Shown: positions 1 to 6,343, counted from the first letter of the stretch. The stretch: 10,129 bases of DNA from an uncultured Porphyromonadaceae bacterium (GCA_947176285.1 CAMWQF010000080.1:1-10129), one strand, 5' to 3'. Notes: generated from the sequence alone by a model not told the origin. Made by a program: numbers and translations.

Positions 1-94
1 GATGGGCAAGGTGATGGGAGTTGCCACTAAGAAGCTTGCCGGAAGGGCAGACGGACGCACTATTCAGGGAGTAGTGAAAAATTTATTGAGCTAA
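1..94 (+). CDS. GatB/YqeY domain-containing protein, C-terminal end only (partial)
   Basis: An open frame enters from the left edge and ends at a TAA at 92-94. Only about 30 residues are visible, beginning MGKVMGVATKKLAGRADG and ending VVKNLLS. The GKVMG...KKLAGRADG...I..VVK pattern is the typical C-terminal end of the YqeY family, whose small helical domain is shared with the tail of the GatB subunit of the tRNA amidotransferase and is thought to contact tRNA. The rest of the gene (the family is usually around 150 residues) lies outside the window, so its start and length cannot be judged. It lies on the same strand as serS, 66 bases upstream. The stop codon forms part of the first unit of the 9-base repeat array that follows. 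The family call rests on a short stretch but the match is characteristic. Confidence 0.72.
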   Translation, partial: MGKVMGVATKKLAGRADGRTIQGVVKNLLS

Positions 95-144
95 TTGGAC
101 TAATTAGACTAATTAGACTAATTGGACTAATTAGACTAATAAGA
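91..144. repeat. Six-copy 9-base tandem array (ctaattRga)
   Basis: Six consecutive 9-base units run from 91 to 144: ctaattgga, ctaattaga, ctaattaga, ctaattgga, ctaattaga and a degenerate ctaataaga. The first unit includes the stop codon of the YqeY-domain gene, and the last ends 16 bases before the serS start. The array therefore fills most of the 66-base gap and any copy-number change would alter the serS leader. The same word occurs in both orientations at 9524-9567. Confidence 0.9.
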
Positions 145-160
145 AAAAAGATAGAAAGAG

Positions 161-1435
161 ATGTTATTATTGAATACTATAAAGGCGGATCCGGAGTTTG
201 TGATCAGCCGTCTGGCAGTGAAGGGCTTTGATGGCCGCGCTGTCATTACAGAGATTCTTGAAATTGATGCAGAACGCCGTCGCCTTCAGCAGAAGACAGA
301 GTCTGATTCGGCTCAGCTTAACAAGCTTTCAAAGTCGATTGGAATGCTGATGAAGGAGGGCAAGAAGGATGAGGCAGAACAGGCTAAGGCTGAAGTGGCC
401 CGCATCAAAGGGGAAACAGCCGGTCTGCAGGATCGTCTTGCAGAGTGCGAGGAGAAGATGACCTCGCTGCTTCTAACTGTGCCGAACCTTCCGTATGAGG
501 GTGTTCCTGAGGGAAAGACAGCAGAAGACAATGTTGTGGAGAAGACCGGCGGCGTAATCCCGGAACTTCCGGAGGATGCGCTCCCCCACTGGGAATTGGC
601 AAAGAAATACAACATCATCGACTTTGAAATGGGTGTGAAGGTGACCGGAGCCGGATTTCCTTTCTATATTGGAAAGGGAGCGCGCCTTCAGAGAGCGCTT
701 CAGCAGTTCTTCCTCGATGAGGCATGGAAAGCGGGATATATCGAAGTTGAGCCTCCTTTTGTAGTGAATGAGGCTTCCGGCTACGGCACAGGTCAGCTTC
801 CTGACAAAGAAGGACAGATGTATCATGTGCAGCTCGATAATCTTTACCTGATACCTACAGCAGAAGTGCCGGTGACCAATATCTACCGCGATGTGATCAT
901 CCCAGAGGCAGAACTACCTAAGAAAAACTGCGCATACTCACCATGCTGGCGCAGGGAAGCCGGAAGCTACGGAAAAGACGTGCGTGGACTGAACCGCCTG
1001 CATCAGTTTGACAAGGTGGAGATCGTGCGCATTGAGAAGCCAGAAAACTCTTATGCAGCATTGGAAGAGATGAAAGACCATGTTCAGGGACTTCTGGAGA
1101 AACTGGGATTGCCTTGGCATATACTTCGCCTTTGCGGCGGCGACATGAGTTTCACATCAGCCATCACTTTCGATTTTGAGGTGTATAGCGCAGCCCAGAA
1201 GAGATGGCTTGAAGTAAGCTCTGTTTCCAACTTTGAGACATACCAAGCCAACCGCCTGAAATGCCGATATAGAAGTGCAGAGGACAAGAAGATACATCTT
1301 TGCCATACATTGAACGGCAGTGCACTGGCATTGCCACGCATTGTTGCAGCCCTCCTGGAGAACAATCAGACACCGGAAGGTATTGTAGTGCCGGAATGCC
1401 TGAGGAAATATACGGGATTTGACATGATTAATTGA
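161..1435 (+). CDS. serS: Seryl-tRNA synthetase (class II)
   Basis: This enzyme charges tRNA-Ser (and tRNA-Sec where present) with serine through a seryl-adenylate, in the cytoplasm. The 424 residues match the usual length (E. coli about 430). Residues about 1-105 form the charged, heptad-like two-helix arm that reaches the long variable arm of tRNA-Ser. The catalytic core follows. Motif 1 spans about 166-202 (FPFYIGKGARLQRAL, then EVEPPFVV). The serine-binding TAEVP loop is at 233-237. Motif 2 is at about 262-283 with CWRREAGSYG and HQFDKVE. Motif 3 is at about 383-402 with TLNGSALALPRIVAALLE. All expected class II landmarks are intact. The ATG at 161 gives the normal short N terminus and is preceded by a purine-rich stretch (gatagaaagag). 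It lies downstream of a YqeY-domain gene, another protein linked to tRNA, though the spacing does not prove an operon. Confidence 0.98.
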   Translation: MLLLNTIKADPEFVISRLAVKGFDGRAVITEILEIDAERRRLQQKTESDSAQLNKLSKSIGMLMKEGKKDEAEQAKAEVARIKGETAGLQDRLAECEEKMTSLLLTVPNLPYEGVPEGKTAEDNVVEKTGGVIPELPEDALPHWELAKKYNIIDFEMGVKVTGAGFPFYIGKGARLQRALQQFFLDEAWKAGYIEVEPPFVVNEASGYGTGQLPDKEGQMYHVQLDNLYLIPTAEVPVTNIYRDVIIPEAELPKKNCAYSPCWRREAGSYGKDVRGLNRLHQFDKVEIVRIEKPENSYAALEEMKDHVQGLLEKLGLPWHILRLCGGDMSFTSAITFDFEVYSAAQKRWLEVSSVSNFETYQANRLKCRYRSAEDKKIHLCHTLNGSALALPRIVAALLENNQTPEGIVVPECLRKYTGFDMIN

Positions 1436-1437
1436 TG

Positions 1438-1549
1438 GCTAGGTGTCGAGGGATCGAGGGATCTAGGTGTCGAGGGATCTAGGCGTCTGGGTGTCAAGGG
1501 ATCGAGGTGTCTAGGTGGCGAGGTGTTTAGGGATCTAGGTGGCGGGGTG
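1438..1549. repeat. Fourteen-copy 8-base G-rich degenerate tandem array
   Basis: The gap between serS and the next gene is almost entirely an array of fourteen 8-base units, 112 bases in exact register, starting 3 bases after the serS stop. Two unit types dominate and alternate irregularly: tcgaggga and tctaggtg. Variants are gctaggtg, tctaggcg, tctgggtg, tcaaggga, tcgaggtg, gcgaggtg, tttaggga and gcggggtg. Positions 5-6 of the unit are GG in all fourteen copies, so the plus strand is strongly G-rich with a GG pair every 8 bases. The array ends 20 bases before the ATG at 1570. It has no coding periodicity of 3 and no spacer structure. Confidence 0.92.
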
Positions 1550-1569
1550 AAAGGAAATTCATAAAAAAG

Positions 1570-2343
1570 ATGAGTGCTTATATAAGTAAGGAAGAGAAGT
1601 TGATACCGATTAGCGATCCGACGGGTCGCTGGTCGGAACTGACGCTCCTACCGGAATGGGAGGAGGATATCTACGACGTATATACCGTAAAGAAATACGG
1701 AAAGTGGATCATGCTCAAAGCCCTGAAGGAGCAATATCGCGACGATCCGAAGTATAAGGCCATCATCGAGAAGGAGTTTGACATCCGCTACAATCTTTTG
1801 CATCCAAATATTGTAGTGGTGACAGATTTCGAGGAAATTCCGGGAATAGGGAGGGCTATCGTGACAGACGACGTGTATGGGTATTCACTTCGAAGGCTCA
1901 TCGATGAGAAGCGATTGACACCGAAGATCATCCAGCGGCTCACGACTCAGCTTCCGGATGCGATGGAGTATATGCAGGAAAACCATATCAAGCACCCTCC
2001 TATCACAGCGGAAAATATTATCTTCACGGAGTATAATGAGAATCTGAAGCTTATCAATGTGGGATATGACCATAGGGACAGGCTTGAGCCTCAGGATACG
2101 AAGCAGGATATCATCAAATACGGACAACTGATCAATGAAGTTCTCGACAATCTGCCGGAGCAGCTACCGAAACTACGCCGCGTAGCGAAAAAAGCGGCAG
2201 ACCCCGAGGGACCGATAGACAGCGTACAAGACCTCAAGATGGCTATCAGCCAAAGAAGCCGAACCTCTACCATAATCATGCTTCTCGGCTTCATAATCAT
2301 GATGCTTGGAGCCCTAATCGCAATAACGCTATCGATGCGGTGA
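1570..2343 (+). CDS. Tail-anchored pseudokinase-like protein
   Basis: I do not recognise a named family, but the 257 residues follow the order of a Hanks-type protein kinase. Visible are a beta3-like Lys50 (WIMLKAL), a helix-C Glu69 followed nine residues later by HPNIV (78-82), and a catalytic-loop equivalent at 142-149 reading HPPITAEN. DFG is replaced by NVG at 163-165. Helix F is recognisable as DIIKYGQLINEVLD from Asp180, and a DPEGPIDSVQDLKMAI stretch at 211-226 resembles the end of the C-lobe. The catalytic Asp of HRD is Pro144, the metal-binding Asp of DFG is Asn163, no glycine-rich loop is evident, and only about 17 residues separate NVG from helix F, so most of the activation segment and the APE motif are absent. 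Phosphotransfer is therefore unlikely. Residues about 233-256 are one hydrophobic segment at the extreme C terminus, suggesting a tail anchor with the domain in the cytoplasm. There is no N-terminal signal. A binding or scaffold role is inference. Confidence 0.8.
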   Translation: MSAYISKEEKLIPISDPTGRWSELTLLPEWEEDIYDVYTVKKYGKWIMLKALKEQYRDDPKYKAIIEKEFDIRYNLLHPNIVVVTDFEEIPGIGRAIVTDDVYGYSLRRLIDEKRLTPKIIQRLTTQLPDAMEYMQENHIKHPPITAENIIFTEYNENLKLINVGYDHRDRLEPQDTKQDIIKYGQLINEVLDNLPEQLPKLRRVAKKAADPEGPIDSVQDLKMAISQRSRTSTIIMLLGFIIMMLGALIAITLSMR

Positions 2344-2350
2344 GAAATCC

Positions 2351-2388
2351 ATACTGCCCCTAAAGCGGGAGGCAGGAACAGTATTTTT
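2351..2388 (+). terminator. Possible intrinsic terminator after the pseudokinase gene
   Basis: Eight bases after the stop codon, atactgcc (2351-2358) can pair with gg plus cagtat (2375-2376 and 2379-2384), leaving a two-base bulge. The structure runs directly into tattttt (2382-2388). The imperfect stem makes this a tentative call. It would separate the pseudokinase gene from the acetyltransferase gene. Confidence 0.35.
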
Positions 2389-2434
2389 CAGATGCTTGAA
2401 ATGAATGCATGCATCGACTAAGACCACTAAAGAA

Positions 2435-3565
2435 ATGATTGAAATAAAGGAAATCGAGATGATACCATCGGAACTGAAGAAGTTTGTGCAGTTCCAGATT
2501 GATATGTATGAGGATAATCCGTATTTCGTGCCGCCATTGGTAAGCGACGATGTGGATACCCTCAATCCGAAGAAAAACCCGGCGTATGACTTCTGCGACG
2601 TGCGCTGCTTCATGGCTTACAAGAATGGCAAGCCTGTGGGACGAATAGCGGGTATCATCAACAATACGCTCAATGAGAAACATGGGGCGAAGGATATACG
2701 TTTCGGTTTCATTGACTTCACAGATGAGATAGAGGTGTCGCGCGGACTGCTCGAGGCAGTAGAAGCATGGGGCAAGGAGCGTGGACTTAAACGCATAGTA
2801 GGTCCGCTCGGATTCACCGATCTTGACTACGAAGGGATGCTTGTGGAAGGCTACGACCAGCTAAGCACCATGGCTACGATCTACAATTATTCCTATTACC
2901 CCGAGCATATGCATGCCCTTGGGTATGAAAAAGATACGGATTGGGTAGAATTTTTGATGGAAGTGCCGGAGGGAGTTCCTGACAAGCATAACAGAATTTC
3001 TGAGATAGTGAAGAAGAAATTCGGTCTTAAAGTGGTGAAATTCACCAGCAAGAAGGAAATCAAAGAGAAATATGGAAGGGCACTCTTCGAACTCATCAAC
3101 GAAGCATATGAGAAGCTTTACCAGTATTCCCCACTCACTGACCGCCAAATAGAGCATTATATCGAGGTATATTTGGGTCTATTAGACCTCAGCCTTGTCA
3201 GCTGCATCGTAGACTCCGACGAGAAATTAGTGGGAGTTGGCATCTGCATGCCGTCAATGAGCAAAGCACTTCAGAAATCTAAGGGAAAGATGTTGCCGCT
3301 TGGATGGTGGCATCTGCTGAAAGGACTTAAGGGAAAGAATGACCGTGTGGACCTGCTTTTGATAGCAGTGAAACCTGAATATCAAGGGAAAGGGGTGAAC
3401 GCACTTCTTTTCCAAGACCTTATCCCCGCTTTCATCAATCATGGATATAAATATGTAGAGTCTAATCCGGAACTTGAAAGCAATGCGAAGGTGCAGAACC
3501 AATGGGAATCGTTTACCAACAGGCAGCATAAGCGACGCAGGAGTTATACTAAAGAGATAGAGTGA
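2435..3565 (+). CDS. YghO-like GNAT-family N-acetyltransferase
   Basis: This is a cytoplasmic protein of 376 residues from the ATG at 2435. It belongs to the large GNAT-type family that includes E. coli YghO, whose substrate is not established to my knowledge. The C-terminal half carries the acetyl-CoA signature: a beta strand DLLLIAVKPEYQGKGVNALLF, with the QGKG pyrophosphate-binding turn at about 317-320, then YVESNPELESNAKVQNQWESF, which is typical of the family. The N-terminal half also looks GNAT-like: FMAYKNGKPVGRIAGIIN at about 59-76, then a helix with VEAWGKERG and the GPLGF(T)DLDYEGML stretch at about 123-136, but it has no Q/RxxGxG turn. An in-frame ATG at 2405 would add ten residues (MHASTKTTKE). 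I prefer 2435 because MIEIKEIE is the usual family N terminus and because it follows aaagaa. The C terminus is basic. It lies 91 bases downstream of the pseudokinase gene. Family confident, reaction unknown. Confidence 0.87.
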   Translation: MIEIKEIEMIPSELKKFVQFQIDMYEDNPYFVPPLVSDDVDTLNPKKNPAYDFCDVRCFMAYKNGKPVGRIAGIINNTLNEKHGAKDIRFGFIDFTDEIEVSRGLLEAVEAWGKERGLKRIVGPLGFTDLDYEGMLVEGYDQLSTMATIYNYSYYPEHMHALGYEKDTDWVEFLMEVPEGVPDKHNRISEIVKKKFGLKVVKFTSKKEIKEKYGRALFELINEAYEKLYQYSPLTDRQIEHYIEVYLGLLDLSLVSCIVDSDEKLVGVGICMPSMSKALQKSKGKMLPLGWWHLLKGLKGKNDRVDLLLIAVKPEYQGKGVNALLFQDLIPAFINHGYKYVESNPELESNAKVQNQWESFTNRQHKRRRSYTKEIE

Positions 3566-3608
3566 ATAGGCTATAGTGCTTCACTCGAAGTATTGGAGGC
3601 TTCGCCTC
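3560..3608 (+). other. Overlapping small hairpins between the GNAT gene and ubiE
   Basis: Three inverted pairs overlap here. Gagtgaa (3560-3566, covering the GNAT stop codon) pairs with ttcactc (3580-3586). Cttc (3579-3582) pairs with gaag (3587-3590). Gaggc (3596-3600) pairs with gcctc (3604-3608) around a ttc loop, while cgaag (3586-3590) could instead pair with cttcg (3600-3604). The pairings are mutually exclusive in part. No T-run follows, so a standard terminator is not supported. Whether this has any role is open. Confidence 0.3.
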
Positions 3609-3625
3609 TGTATTAAGCATAAAGT

Positions 3626-4384
3626 ATGATGATGGGAAATGCGGAAGATGTAAAGCCGTATAATGATGAGGAGGCAAAGGGGAAGCAAGTCGGGGAAATG
3701 TTTGACTCGATCGCTCCTTCTTATGACTTCATGAACACAATGATGACGGGCGGACTGCACGTGAACTGGCGCAACCGTGCGCTCAAGATGGCGTCGGCAA
3801 GTCTCCCCCATGGCGCTCCAAAACTGGCGCTTGATGTGGCTTGCGGGACGGGCGACGTGTCGTTTCGTCTGCATGAACTTTTCCCTAAGGCACACATCAC
3901 AGGGCTCGACCTTTCTGCAGGGATGCTGAAGATAGCTTCGGAGAAACTTAAGGGAATGGATTCGGATGCACAGAATCATATCACTTTCATAGAAGGAAAT
4001 AGTCTGAAGATGCCATTTCCGAATGAGACATTCGATATGGTGACAGTGGCATATGGAGTGAGAAACTTCGAGCATCTGGAGGATGGATATAGGGAGATGC
4101 ATCGAGTGATGAAACCCGGGGGAGTGATATGCGTGATAGAACTTTCCGAGCCGGCAAATGGATTTATAAAATCTCTTTACCGGATATATTCACGACGTGT
4201 GATACCGGTGATCGGAAGGATGGTGTCGCATGATACGCGTGCTTATTCTTATCTTCCGGAGTCGATAGCCGCATGTCCGCAGCGAGGAGAGATGACTGCA
4301 ATGATGGAGAGGGCGGGATTTAGGGATGCTCGGTTCAAATCACTCACTTTGGGAGTGATTACTATTTATATTGCTACCAAATGA
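3626..4384 (+). CDS. ubiE: Demethylmenaquinone methyltransferase (UbiE/MenG family)
   Basis: This enzyme performs the last step of menaquinone synthesis, the SAM-dependent C-methylation of demethylmenaquinone in the cytoplasm at the membrane surface. The 252 residues match the family (about 240-255). Visible are the UbiE N-terminal signature YDFMNTMMTGGLHVNWR at 33-49, SAM motif I ALDVACGTGDVSF at 68-80, an acidic beta2 end ITGLDLS at 91-97, and the second family signature RVMKPGGVICVIELS at 160-174. In Bacteroidales menaquinone is normally the only respiratory quinone, so demethylmenaquinone rather than a ubiquinone precursor is the expected substrate. Three consecutive Met codons (3626, 3629, 3632) leave the exact start ambiguous by two residues, and no clear Shine-Dalgarno is present. 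The stop overlaps the next start as ATGA at 4381-4384, which suggests translational coupling with the U32 gene. Confidence 0.95.
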   Translation: MMMGNAEDVKPYNDEEAKGKQVGEMFDSIAPSYDFMNTMMTGGLHVNWRNRALKMASASLPHGAPKLALDVACGTGDVSFRLHELFPKAHITGLDLSAGMLKIASEKLKGMDSDAQNHITFIEGNSLKMPFPNETFDMVTVAYGVRNFEHLEDGYREMHRVMKPGGVICVIELSEPANGFIKSLYRIYSRRVIPVIGRMVSHDTRAYSYLPESIAACPQRGEMTAMMERAGFRDARFKSLTLGVITIYIATK

Positions 4385-5625
4385 ATAGAAAGGATTTTGA
4401 GATAATGGCTCCTGTAGGGAGCTGGGAGTCGCTGGCAGCGGCTTTGAGTGCCGGTGCGAATGCCGTGTATTTTGGCATTGAGGGACTAAATATGCGTTCA
4501 CGATCGAGTGCCAATTTCACAGCCGACGATATGGACGAGATAGTGAAACGTTGCTCTGAGAAGGGTGTCAAGACTTATCTGACAGTCAATACGGTGATCT
4601 ATGACAATGACATGGATTTGCTACATAAGATCATCGACCGTGCACATGCTGCTAAGATTTCGGCAATAATTGCTTCTGACATGGCTGCCATTCTCTATGC
4701 CCGGTCAATAGGTCAGGAGGTGCATATATCTACTCAGGTGAATGTCACTAACATAGAGGCAGTGAGATTCTATGCTCAATTTGCGGATGTGATGGTGCTT
4801 GCTCGTGAACTAAATCTCGATCAGGTGAAAGCCATACATGAAGCCATTGAGAAAGAGGGACTGACAGGACCGAATGGTCAACCTATCCGGCTAGAGATGT
4901 TCTGCCATGGAGCCTTGTGCATGGCAGTGAGCGGGAAATGCTATCTTTCGCTTCATCAGATGAACTCTGCGGCTAACCGTGGGGCTTGCACTCAGATATG
5001 CCGCCGGTCGTATACAGTTACTGATAAGGAGACCGGTGATCAACTTGAGGTGGACAATCAATATATAATGAGTCCGAAAGACCTTAAGACAATTCATTTC
5101 CTCAACAAGATGGTGGATTCCGGAGTGCGCGTATTCAAGATTGAGGGGCGTGCGAGGGGACCGGAATATGTGAAGGAAGTAGTGGAATGCTATTCAGAAG
5201 CACTGGAGGCCATATGTGCCGGAGAGTTTAGCGATGAGAAACTGAAAGAATGGGAGGAAAGGCTTGCGAAAGTGTTCAACCGCGGATATTGGGACGGATA
5301 TTACCTTGGACAGCGTCTTGGCGAGTGGAGCGGCAAGTATGGCAGCAGCAGCACTCGTGTTAAGGAATATGTAGCAAAGGGAATCAGATACTATGACAGG
5401 CTCGGAGTGGGAGAATTTCAGATGGAATGCGGTGTGCTTAAGCCGGGAGATGAAGTCGTAGTTACCGGACCTACCACCGGAGCGCTCATTTTCAAGGTGG
5501 AGGAACTTAGGCTTACCACTGATCCGGTGTCGGAAGTTAAGAAGGGGGATCGGTTTTCGATGCCGGTTCCGGAGAAAATACGGGCTTCGGATCGGCTATA
5601 TTTGTGGAGAAATAAGGGGGAATAG
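4381..5625 (+). CDS. U32-family protein, probable TrhP/RlhA-type RNA hydroxylase
   Basis: The 414 residues carry the peptidase U32 signature. It begins at Glu172 (EMFCHGALCMAVSGKCYLS) and continues SAANRGACTQICRRSY at about 196-211, giving a cluster of cysteines at 175, 180, 187, 203 and 207. The N terminus MAPVGSWESLAAALSAGANAVYFGIEGLNMR is the standard opening of the TIM-barrel-like domain, and HISTQVNVTN at 115-124 is also typical. A C-terminal domain with GDEVVVTGPTTG at about 356-367 resembles an RNA-binding beta-barrel. Family members once annotated as proteases are known to make 5-hydroxyuridine in tRNA (TrhP/YegQ) or 5-hydroxycytidine in 23S rRNA (RlhA), while UbiU/UbiV act in anaerobic ubiquinone synthesis with an iron-sulfur cluster. 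Length and layout fit TrhP best (E. coli about 450, B. subtilis TrhP2 about 420). Its ATG overlaps the ubiE stop. The family is sure, the exact RNA target is inferred. Confidence 0.88.
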   Translation: MNRKDFEIMAPVGSWESLAAALSAGANAVYFGIEGLNMRSRSSANFTADDMDEIVKRCSEKGVKTYLTVNTVIYDNDMDLLHKIIDRAHAAKISAIIASDMAAILYARSIGQEVHISTQVNVTNIEAVRFYAQFADVMVLARELNLDQVKAIHEAIEKEGLTGPNGQPIRLEMFCHGALCMAVSGKCYLSLHQMNSAANRGACTQICRRSYTVTDKETGDQLEVDNQYIMSPKDLKTIHFLNKMVDSGVRVFKIEGRARGPEYVKEVVECYSEALEAICAGEFSDEKLKEWEERLAKVFNRGYWDGYYLGQRLGEWSGKYGSSSTRVKEYVAKGIRYYDRLGVGEFQMECGVLKPGDEVVVTGPTTGALIFKVEELRLTTDPVSEVKKGDRFSMPVPEKIRASDRLYLWRNKGE

Positions 5626-5629
5626 TTTA

Positions 5630-5690
5630 GTTTAGGAGTTTAAAGAGTTTAAACTATTTAAACCATATAAACTATTTAAACTATAAGTTA
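5630..5690. repeat. Degenerate 9-base AT-rich repeat array (gtttaaact-like)
   Basis: Immediately after the U32 stop (TAG at 5623-5625), units in 9-base register can be read from 5638: gtttaaaga, gtttaaact, atttaaacc, atataaact, atttaaact, then a decayed ataagttat. A partial unit gtttagga precedes them at 5630-5637. The 13-mer aaactatttaaac occurs twice, 18 bases (two units) apart, at 5651-5663 and 5669-5681. The core tttaaa is self-complementary, so many small hairpins are possible. It occupies just over half of the 112-base gap. The remaining stretch to the lipoprotein start shows no convincing promoter by eye. Confidence 0.75.
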
Positions 5691-5737
5691 TGATGATTGT
5701 TGTAGTAGTAATGATGTATAATTAAAATAGAAAAATT

Positions 5738-6268
5738 ATGAAGACAATCAATCAGCTCGCAGTAGGCGCAGCACTTCTCTTCGGAGCCGCAACACTCTCA
5801 TCTTGCTCTGAAGACAAAAACGAAATGATCGGCACATGGACATCTTCTACTCCTGAAGTAGTGGTTCCTGCAATCGAAGGCACAACATCAGCAACAGCCA
5901 TCACTACCTTCGAATTCAGCGAAGGTACTGAGAAGGGGAACGGCCCAGTGAAGATGACTAAAGATTATACAGTGACTGCTCCTGACTCAGTGGGCAATGC
6001 AATCAACTATACAGTAAAAGCCTCAGTAGAGGGTAAATGGACTCGTGAAGAGAAGGGTGATGATGACTACTATCTATCTTTCGACCAGAATACACTTGAT
6101 GTGGCTGGCGTAGATGCTCCTGACGGACTTGGCGCAGTGACAGCAAACTTCCTCGGAAGCCTTGCACAATACTCTAAGATTGAGGATGTAGACGTGACTA
6201 AAGATGGTTCTGTGCTGAGTTTCGAACTTGAGAGCACAGATGCTAAGGTTTCTTTTACAAAGAAATAA
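5738..6268 (+). CDS. Small surface-type lipoprotein, possibly lipocalin-like
   Basis: A 176-residue protein with a classic lipoprotein signal: MKTINQLAVGAALLFGAATLSSC with a lipobox LSSC ending at Cys23. The residues after the Cys are S-E-D-K-N-E. A Ser followed by two acidic residues resembles the lipoprotein export signal described in Bacteroidetes, so attachment to the outer leaflet of the outer membrane is a reasonable inference. The mature part begins EMIGTWTSS, and the GTW near the N terminus of a beta-rich, Thr/Val/Asp-rich chain recalls lipocalin-like domains, but no specific family can be named. Codon use differs from the neighbours: Ile codons are five ATC and one ATT with no ATA, whereas ubiE uses ATA in about half its Ile codons. 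This points to high expression. The leader is A-rich (aaaatagaaaaatt) without a Shine-Dalgarno, usual for strongly translated Bacteroidetes genes. A strong hairpin terminator follows, so it is probably monocistronic. Confidence 0.83.
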   Translation: MKTINQLAVGAALLFGAATLSSCSEDKNEMIGTWTSSTPEVVVPAIEGTTSATAITTFEFSEGTEKGNGPVKMTKDYTVTAPDSVGNAINYTVKASVEGKWTREEKGDDDYYLSFDQNTLDVAGVDAPDGLGAVTANFLGSLAQYSKIEDVDVTKDGSVLSFELESTDAKVSFTKK

Positions 6269-6291
6269 ATATTAATTACTAAAGATTAAAT

Positions 6292-6330
6292 AAAGGTCGA
6301 ATCCCCGATAAGGATTCGACCTTTCTATTT
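6292..6330 (+). terminator. Strong intrinsic terminator of the lipoprotein gene
   Basis: A perfect 13-base-pair stem, aaaggtcgaatcc (6292-6304) with ggattcgaccttt (6312-6324), encloses the 7-base loop ccgataa and leads into tttctattt. It lies 23 bases past the lipoprotein stop. The opposite strand is also T-rich after the stem, so it may work in both directions. Confidence 0.88.
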
Positions 6331-6343
6331 ATATTTAGACTAT

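Noticed and set aside
1438..1549. CRISPR-like array
   Set aside because: Units are 8 bases and directly adjacent with no spacers, and no cas gene is present. It is a tandem array.
2405..2434. Ten-residue N-terminal extension of the GNAT protein from the ATG at 2405
   Set aside because: The extra MHASTKTTKE does not resemble family N termini and has a weaker leader than the ATG at 2435. It cannot be fully excluded.
3581..4102. A 173-codon minus-strand open frame opposite ubiE
   Set aside because: It is antisense to an intact family member. The His/Cys/Ile-rich translation is typical of a shadow frame and no promoter or leader is visible.
5717..5722. Tataat upstream of the lipoprotein gene as a promoter
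   Set aside because: It is not the Bacteroidetes consensus, would leave a leader of less than 10 bases, and has no suitably spaced upstream box.
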